From contig JACMZG010001913.1 in assembly GCA_018340805.1 (NCBI GenBank), positions 11,379,722 to 11,443,721 on the forward strand: 64,000 bases of DNA, in the 5' to 3' direction. The notes under the pieces were generated by a model. The model was given only the letters and a program-made list of their open reading frames with translations. It was not told the DNA's origin and made no database searches. This document shows, piece after piece, positions 43,617 through 64,000 of this stretch; within the stretch, counting starts at the first letter, position 1, and every line of letters starts with the position of its first letter. Origin of the DNA: Microvelia longipes. Its lineage: Eukaryota > Arthropoda > Insecta > Hemiptera > Veliidae. Both the position numbers and the translations under genes were made by a program.

Positions 43617-44130
43617 CAAACTTTGGTAAATCTTCAGTATACGGTGCACCCTGTTATCAATACTATATATCGATATATTTTTAGTTACGCGACACGTAAA
43701 CGAGAACTGAGCACTTAAAAGATAAGCAGCGTCGTTAAATTATTAATTATAATTAAAACATAAAAAAAACATACAACAAATAAATGAAAACATTAACAAC
43801 AAAAATATAATAAAAAACCTGAAAATAACAAACACAAAAATACGCGTAACATATAATTAAATGTGGTGTATCATCGATTATTCTTATGAAAACATAGTTA
43901 AAACATCATAAAAACATAAAAAAATATGAAAATAGTTATAAACCATTTTACAACAAATAAAAAAAAACACAAACAACAAAAAAACATTTAAAAAAATAAT
44001 AAAATATGTTCATAAACGTAAAAGAAAAGGCATGTATCGATTATTCCTACGTCACATATCTAAACTAAAAATATATCGATATATAGTATTGATAACAGGG
44101 TGCCGTATACCGAAGTTCAGCCCAAACTTT
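43617..44130. mobile_element. TIR element
   Basis: aaactttggtaaatcttcag, gtatacggtgcaccctgtta and tcgatatatttttagt at the left are repeated inversely at 44,040-44,130. About 90-bp TIRs around an A-rich centre. Confidence 0.75.
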
Positions 44131-45042
44131 AAATACAATTATTATATTATAACAATAATCGATCTACATATTAAAAAAAAACTAATTTTAAGCAATCCCA
44201 CAAGCCATAGCTGTGTGTGGGGGATACAAAGTTTAAATATATCGGGAGATAAAACGAAGAAAGAGAAAAAAAAAATTAATACTTACATTGTCATAAGTAT
44301 TGTTATGTATGACATCGGAGTGGCTTAGCTTGTCTTTAGAATGTCATGATTATCCAAAGCCTTTATGGGAATATTAGCCTTTATGGGAATATTTTATCAA
44401 CATATTTTATGATTTAATAATTTAAATTTTATGCGGTTAAACGTCATGACTTTAACAGATGTAATTTAATTTTCAATTCAAAAAATAATTTATTGCCACT
44501 ATTAAACATAAATGTAAGACATACAAGTACATAAAAGTAAGACATATAAATGAAAATAAAATAAAACACTATTGCTGTAATTAATTAACTAAAATTTAAA
44601 TTTCTTGAAGACTGCAGTCCTTTATAAATAATATTAATTTATTTAATAACCTTCACATATAATAATCTTCACAAGGTTTCATTGAGCAAAGCTCGACATC
44701 TTCAGGTGAAATCAAATGAAACTAAAATTGTAATAAATTAACATTTATTTTTTTATTTAATTACACATATATTTATATGTGTTCGCCGATTAAGGACTGA
44801 GCTTTATTTGATAAAAAGTTAATATGGTGGCGAACTTTTATAATTGAATGATATAGTACGCGTTTGACTGGAATACTATGAGACACACACAATACATGCA
44901 GGCTATAAAGGTTTAATCTAACAAATACTTACACAAAATAGAACTCGCTCTAGCGTGAAAGTTGATACAGTTTGTTGATTTCATGGGTTTTTTTGCATAT
45001 TATAACGCTTCAAATTGATTCTACGTAACAACTAACCGTGTA
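44131..45042. other. no protein gene seen
   Basis: 44,655-44,725 (gagcaaagctcgacatcttc, aggtgaaatc) resembles Penelope-like termini. The rest is AT-rich. Confidence 0.35.
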
Positions 45043-45114
45043 GCCGTGATCGTATAGTGGTTAGTACATTGCGTTGTGGCCGCAATAACCCAGGTTCGAA
45101 TCCTGGTCACGGCA
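45043..45114 (+). tRNA. tRNA-His (anticodon GTG)
   Basis: 72 bases. The acceptor stem GCCGTGA pairs perfectly with TCACGGC. The D arm contains TATAGTGGTTAGTAC (box A), the anticodon stem TTGCG/CGCAA has loop TTGTGGC with GTG at 45,076-45,078, the T arm is CCAGG-TTCGAAT-CCTGG (box B), and the discriminator is A. A T7 run follows at about 45,120 as pol III terminator. Fully paired, so a functional gene rather than a SINE head. Confidence 0.96.
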
Positions 45115-45119
45115 CAGTA

Positions 45120-45126
45120 TTTTTTT
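45120..45126 (+). terminator. pol III T-run terminator of tRNA-His
   Basis: Seven T within ten bases after the tRNA 3' end (cagtattttttt). Confidence 0.7.
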
Positions 45127-45129
45127 GAT

Positions 45130-45780
45130 TATGTATAAATAAATAAATTTAATAGTAAAATTCAATATTTTCAAAACAGCCAAAAATATCAAAATAAAAT
45201 GTTTTAGATTGATTGATCACCTATAGATGTACATTTGTGATAAATTTCAACTCGGTCAGTAAGCTTTCTAATTTTTACATTTTTTCTAATTTTTTATGAA
45301 AATTAGAAAAAAAAAACTAGCAGCATAGGGTATTGTAGTCTGAAAAACAAAAAAGCTTCCCTCGACCTCAGAGTAAAATTATTATTAAAAGTCTAGAGCA
45401 AGGGGATTAATATAAATGAGGAAAAGTTTAGATTTGATCATCGCAAGCTACTAAAAATCAGCGTTGCGGTAGACCGGTGTTGACAACTTATAAATTGGAC
45501 CACCCCAGTAGCTTTTCAAATATTACCGATTATATTTTTTAATTTAAATTTATGTACACCCTGGCCAAGCTGATAAAATTTATAAGGTTTTTATCAATTG
45601 GAGGGTTTTTATGAATGAAATTAATTTTTTGACAGGTTATGTTATGGTCTGGAATTTACGTCATAGCAGAAATAAATAGTAAATTTTTAATGTTGACTGC
45701 CAATACTGATTCCTACCATGATGTCACACGTCATTCATAAAAAGTCAGGTTGTAACCTCCGAATCCGTTTGGTTTTTTTA
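45130..45780. other. no gene seen
   Basis: AT-rich intergenic sequence. Confidence 0.35.
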
Positions 45781-45784
45781 CATC

Positions 45785-46196
45785 CATAGATAAACAATAT
45801 TAACATAGATGGTTCACCCCCGAGTGTAGTTGGAACTCTCAATTGACAAGTTTTTGTTTATGATTTAAGTTGAGGGCCTCATCACTAGAGTCTTGAAGAG
45901 CGCTAGTAGTAAAAATATATTTGCTCTATTCTCTACTAGATTGTGCTGTAGTATTTTTTTACATACAAACAGTTGCCAATCGTTTAGTAAAATAAAATAA
46001 AAGTAAACAAAAATCTATGGTATACTGTAGTATTCGCGATGTATTTTTGTTTTTCAAAACTTGGGGGCCTCATCACGCAAAGCAGCACCACCGTTTTCTT
46101 AAAAAAATAACAATAATTCATTTTTAGTGTTTTAGACGTAACATTTAAATTTGCTATCTGTTGGTTATTGCTATCTATGTTAATATTGTTTATCTA
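45785..46196. mobile_element. TIR element, family CATAGATAAAC (copy 2)
   Basis: Starts catagataaacaatattaac and ends ttaatattgtttatcta. Shares caattgacaag and gcgctagtagtaaaaatata with the inverse of 40,380-40,490. Shorter (about 412 bp). No clear target duplication, since the right terminus has decayed. Confidence 0.78.
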
Positions 46197-46747
46197 AATT
46201 TATAACATCTAAATACCATAACTCATAAAGTGTGTTGACCACGATACAATGATTTGTCCAATTGACCCTCTAGTTCTGCCACGTAGCCAGCCAAAACTTA
46301 TCCCAGGGTTGCAATATTTCCTTCAAGGAAATATAAGGGGGGTATTCCACTGAGAACTACTTCCTCAGAGGGGATGAATTTTTGTCAGGGGGGCCCCTGG
46401 CCTTTTCATAGCTTCGGGCCTGCCCAGTTTGAGGGTCGATTGACCACCTATCGATATACATTTGTGTTAAGTGTCAACTCCATCGTTCAAATTTTAAAAA
46501 TTTTGATTACTCAACTAAATGCTATTGCAGTCTAAAAAATCTAATCTGCCGGGTAGGCAGGCAGACAGACACACAAACACACACACACAGCATGATGGAA
46601 ATCACTTAGAACGTCATAACAATGCCTAAATCTGAAACTTATGGTGAAATCTCAGATTCGATATTTTATAATGAACACAATAATTTTTAATCAAAGAATC
46701 AGTTTCCGTCGATACTTGCTGTTGGATATGAATTTCCCCGGACCGGT

Positions 46748-46914
46748 TTCGGCATAACGCCATCATCAGCAGGTGGGGCAACACTCGAGCTCTCAACTAA
46801 TAAAGTTATATCAGTCAATAACTTCTAGTCTCAATGAGCACGACGAGCCTCTGAAGATCATCTTCAGAGGGCTCGAGTGTTGCCCCGCCTGCTGATGATA
46901 GCGTTATGCCGAAA
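46748..46914. repeat. hairpin element (GGCATAACG / CAGCAGG family)
   Basis: 44-bp inverse arms (ttcggcataacgccatcatc, agcaggtggggcaacactcg). Related half-copies at 35,284, 35,580 and 57,118-57,160. The phrase accggtttcggc...catcatcag is typical of Penelope-like 3' ends. Confidence 0.75.
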
Positions 46915-47567
46915 AGTATGAACGGTAGTTGATTCTTCGATTGCTTCTTCAACTTGGGGTAAATACAACCTTTTTAACAATAATTTTTCTTATATCAACG
47001 ATAGTAAGTGAGAAAAAATAATAAAAGCTCATTTAATTTAAATAAAATTTTAATATTACAAATTAATAATACTTATAAAAAACTTAAAGGCCAGTGGGAA
47101 AGTACATAGATGGGATCAAAGTTTTCTTATCATACGTTAATTCCTTGGCGTTAACTAATTTAAGCGGTTTTAGCGAATTTTCATTAGGAAATTACGTGTA
47201 TGAGGTATCGACAATGTATAATTCCTTATGTATCTATAAAACACCGATCTTTTTAATTAACAATTGAGGAGTACATTGTAACCAATAAAAATACTGAATA
47301 GAATTAAACTGTAAATAGTAAAAAATGTTCGATTTTATTGTTTTCAATAAAATTCAAAACACCATCAAAACAGCTTGTCAACGATCTACACAATATTATT
47401 ATATTTAATAAAATTAGACATAATCTGATATTTGTTTGCACCCGACAAATTACTCTGTGTATTACAGAGATCGGTCATACTCTACTACAAAATATAATTA
47501 ACACTTTATAATTAACGTATGATAAATTCGATCAAATATTTTACAAGGAAGAATGAGATGCTGAAGC
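46915..47567. other. 3' flank of the Gly/Tyr-rich gene
   Basis: No gene. On the - strand a candidate AATAAA lies near 47,334-47,339, about 230 bases after the stop of the Gly/Tyr-rich gene. Other AATAAA hexamers occur in this AT-rich stretch. Confidence 0.35.
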
Positions 47568-61826
<14,259 letters not shown>

Positions 61827-61889
61827 CTGTAACACAAATAGAAAAATATTAAAAGTAACTGTTTAAAGTTCGATTCATAACGGTATATA

Positions 61890-61970
61890 AACGAGGGGTA
61901 ACGTATTAGCTCGTGAGCCTACCACCCAGACAGTCCGGGATCGGTCCCAGTTGGTGCCTCTAGGAATTTT
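61890..61970 (+). repeat. possible tRNA-derived SINE head
   Basis: aacgtattagctcgtgagcc resembles box A and gggatcggtcccagttgg resembles box B. Stems do not pair. Boundaries unknown. Confidence 0.4.
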
Positions 61971-63100
61971 ACACGCACAATCTTTTCGAAGGGACGCTAA
62001 TTCTTTGGTTTTGAGCCTTAGCTAGTTGTATAGCAGGTATTCATAAAAGATTACTAACCCTAAATCCTATGTTAAGGCAACTTTTATGATTCCTAAATGG
62101 TAGCTTATATAAAATACAAAATACATGTATGTTGTTGCTGGAATAGCAAAAAAGCGGAATAGCTTGCGAAAATGAACAGCTCGAATTGTTTTTAGGTAAA
62201 GCTAAAAAAAGACAGTAAAATCGCGGATTAAGTCACTGATAGTAAACTCTTCTGTGAATTGAGCGCAAAATGCCTTCACTAGGACTTTATTTTTTTAACG
62301 ACGAGGCCTACTTGCTGAGCAATCTATTGGGGATATAAATATATCCCCAATTTTTTTTCTGTGCTTGTCGTTTGGGGTTTGTCATAATTTTAATTATTTT
62401 CAGTACTTGTCCATCATAATTAAACAGTTGAAAAAGAAGCAAAGCAAAATAAAGCTATGGGGAGGTAAGTTTACCTCTAAATTTAGAACCTTTGCAGTTA
62501 ATGCAGTGATTGAAGCATGCGCTGTTCGTACTAAACTTAGTTTGTTTTTGACAATAGTTTTGTCATGGATTCTCTTTTTGTTCTTGATGAGGTCACTTTG
62601 TTACATGGCAAATCGACTTAGTGTGTCATTCTTTTTATTCATGATCCTTGAGTACACCTTGTGCATTTTTGTTGAGGAATCGCAAAAAATGTGCAAATTT
62701 AAAAAAGTTATTAAGTTATTTTCATCAATTACTACTTTAAAATGTCACAACCGGATTGCTCTACTTAATCTTTGAAGTCAATAAAATTATAACTTAATAA
62801 AATATCATATAATGAAATGAAAATGATAATTCTTTCGTTTATAACATTTATCCTTCAATTTTAAATTATAGTTTCGCAATTTTAATAATTGGCGTTGGGC
62901 AGACTGCGGTACTTAGTGTGGGATGTTGCATTTAGCCGAAATCTTATGATATTATGCGTGAGTGGAGCTAAAAATCAAACCATGACCTTATTTTATTAAG
63001 ATCAAAGCTGCGTAATTTTTAAATGTTATTAATTAGAAAGTTAATGCGAACACCCACTTTTACCCCGATGAAACACAATGTAATTTCTTTGGTACAAATG
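61971..63100. other. no supported gene
   Basis: A 136-codon frame (62,365-62,775, no ATG at its start, hydrophobic middle) has no motif. It might contain a short + strand exon but is not supported. The first exon of the Gly/Tyr-rich gene may be here or right of the window. Confidence 0.35.
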
Positions 63101-63119
63101 ATGATAAATAAAAATAGTC

Positions 63120-63865
63120 TAAGAAACAAAGCCGGCCACAGACAGGTCATCATCACTGCTTAAAAAACAAAGCGTGCTTTTAACCACTATAACATCATCA
63201 TCAGTGCCTAACAAACAAACAAAACTGTTTTCAACCACATAAAGGTCAATATTACTGCCTAAAAACAAATAATGCTTTCAACTACGTATAGGTCATCTGT
63301 GCGTAACAAACAAACTGTACTGGTTTTCTACTACATAAGGGTGATTTTAGTGCCTCACAAACAAAACTTTTTTTCAACCACATAAGGGTCATTACCACAA
63401 CCTAAAAAACAAAGCACACTTTTAACTACGTATAGGTCATCTGTGCGTAACAAACAAACAAAGCTAGATTTCATTATTGCCTAACAAACAAAACAACCAC
63501 ATAAGGGTCATCATCACTATCTAAAGAACAAAGCACACTTTCATCTACATAAAGGTAATCATTATTGCCTAACAAACAAAACAACCACATAAGGGTCATC
63601 ATTACTACCTAAAAAATGGTAATCAAAACATCCTAACAGACAAATCTTACTTTCAACCACATCAAGGTAATCACCTGTGCCTAACAAACAAACAAAAAAA
63701 GCTTTTTTGCAACTACAGAGAGATCATCATCACAGCCTAACAAACAAATCATGCTTTTAACCATATAAAGGTCATCATCATTGCATAACAAACAAAGATT
63801 GTTTTCAACCACACAAACACATAGAGGTCATCATTAGTGCCTAACATACAAACTCAAACGGTTTT
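63120..63865 (+). repeat. 50-60-bp satellite (GGTCATCATCACTGCCTAAC...)
   Basis: About 14 irregular units with gcctaacaaacaaa, ctttcaaccacataaagg and gtcatcatcac. Resembles an amplified Penelope-like terminus (compare 50,983-51,045: gcgctttcaacc, ccatcatcagtg, cctaacaaacaag). Confidence 0.92.
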
Positions 63866-64000
63866 TTTTTATTGTTTAACTTCATTTTGTCAATCAGTTT
63901 ATTTGTAACTTTTTACTTTTACTTTATGTTTTCTAATTACAATAAGCTTAGGTAGATTAAAATGTGATTTAAGTGTACAATTTCTATTTTTTCACTTCAT

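Noticed and set aside
62365..62775. 136-codon frame with a hydrophobic middle
   Set aside because: It starts at TTG, has no motif or compelling exon boundaries, and AT-rich DNA yields such frames. It was not strong enough to annotate as a gene.

Overview
The window looks like AT-rich, repeat-laden nuclear DNA of an arthropod, most likely an insect. The evidence is spliced genes with multi-kilobase introns, a Gly/Tyr-rich cuticle-type secreted protein, Penelope-like and RNase H-bearing non-LTR retrotransposon remnants, tRNA-derived SINEs and many short terminal-inverted-repeat (TIR) elements. Splice models were made by eye from acceptor/donor sites and reading phase. No database search was run.

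Left part, 1-38,760. A probable terminal exon of an upstream + strand gene lies at 539-628. The main + strand gene runs from 5,997 (start codon plus seven bases) to a stop at 38,689. It has about 16 small phase-compatible exons and encodes a hydrophilic, largely coiled-coil protein of about 980 residues that I cannot name. Its exons fall into two halves (about 10.0-18.9 kb and 29.4-38.7 kb) with the same series of intron phases, so it may be one internally duplicated gene or two tandem paralogues. Its introns hold 27-, 30-, 40-, 62- and 84-bp tandem arrays, short TIR elements with clear target-site duplications, Penelope-like fragments, a SINE, and a 3.65-kb foldback element whose arms are themselves made of minisatellites.

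Middle part, 38.8-47.5 kb. This holds no convincing protein gene. It contains a GC-rich hairpin cluster, several TIR/foldback elements and one intact tRNA-His gene.

Right part, 47.5-62 kb. A - strand gene with at least four coding exons (61,826 to 47,568) encodes a secreted protein rich in Gly, Tyr, Arg and Asp, with the 5' start exon not found. Its introns contain a second SINE, a 56-bp satellite, palindromic elements and a decayed LINE whose 3' tail matches the SINE tails. The window ends in another tandem array (63.1-63.9 kb).

Most of the sequence is repeats. The clearest observations are the giant foldback element, the SINE/LINE tail pairing, a 1,062-bp TIR element with a 13-bp target-site duplication, an abundant 8-bp-TSD MITE family with one nested copy, and the repeated exon-phase ladder of the coiled-coil gene.
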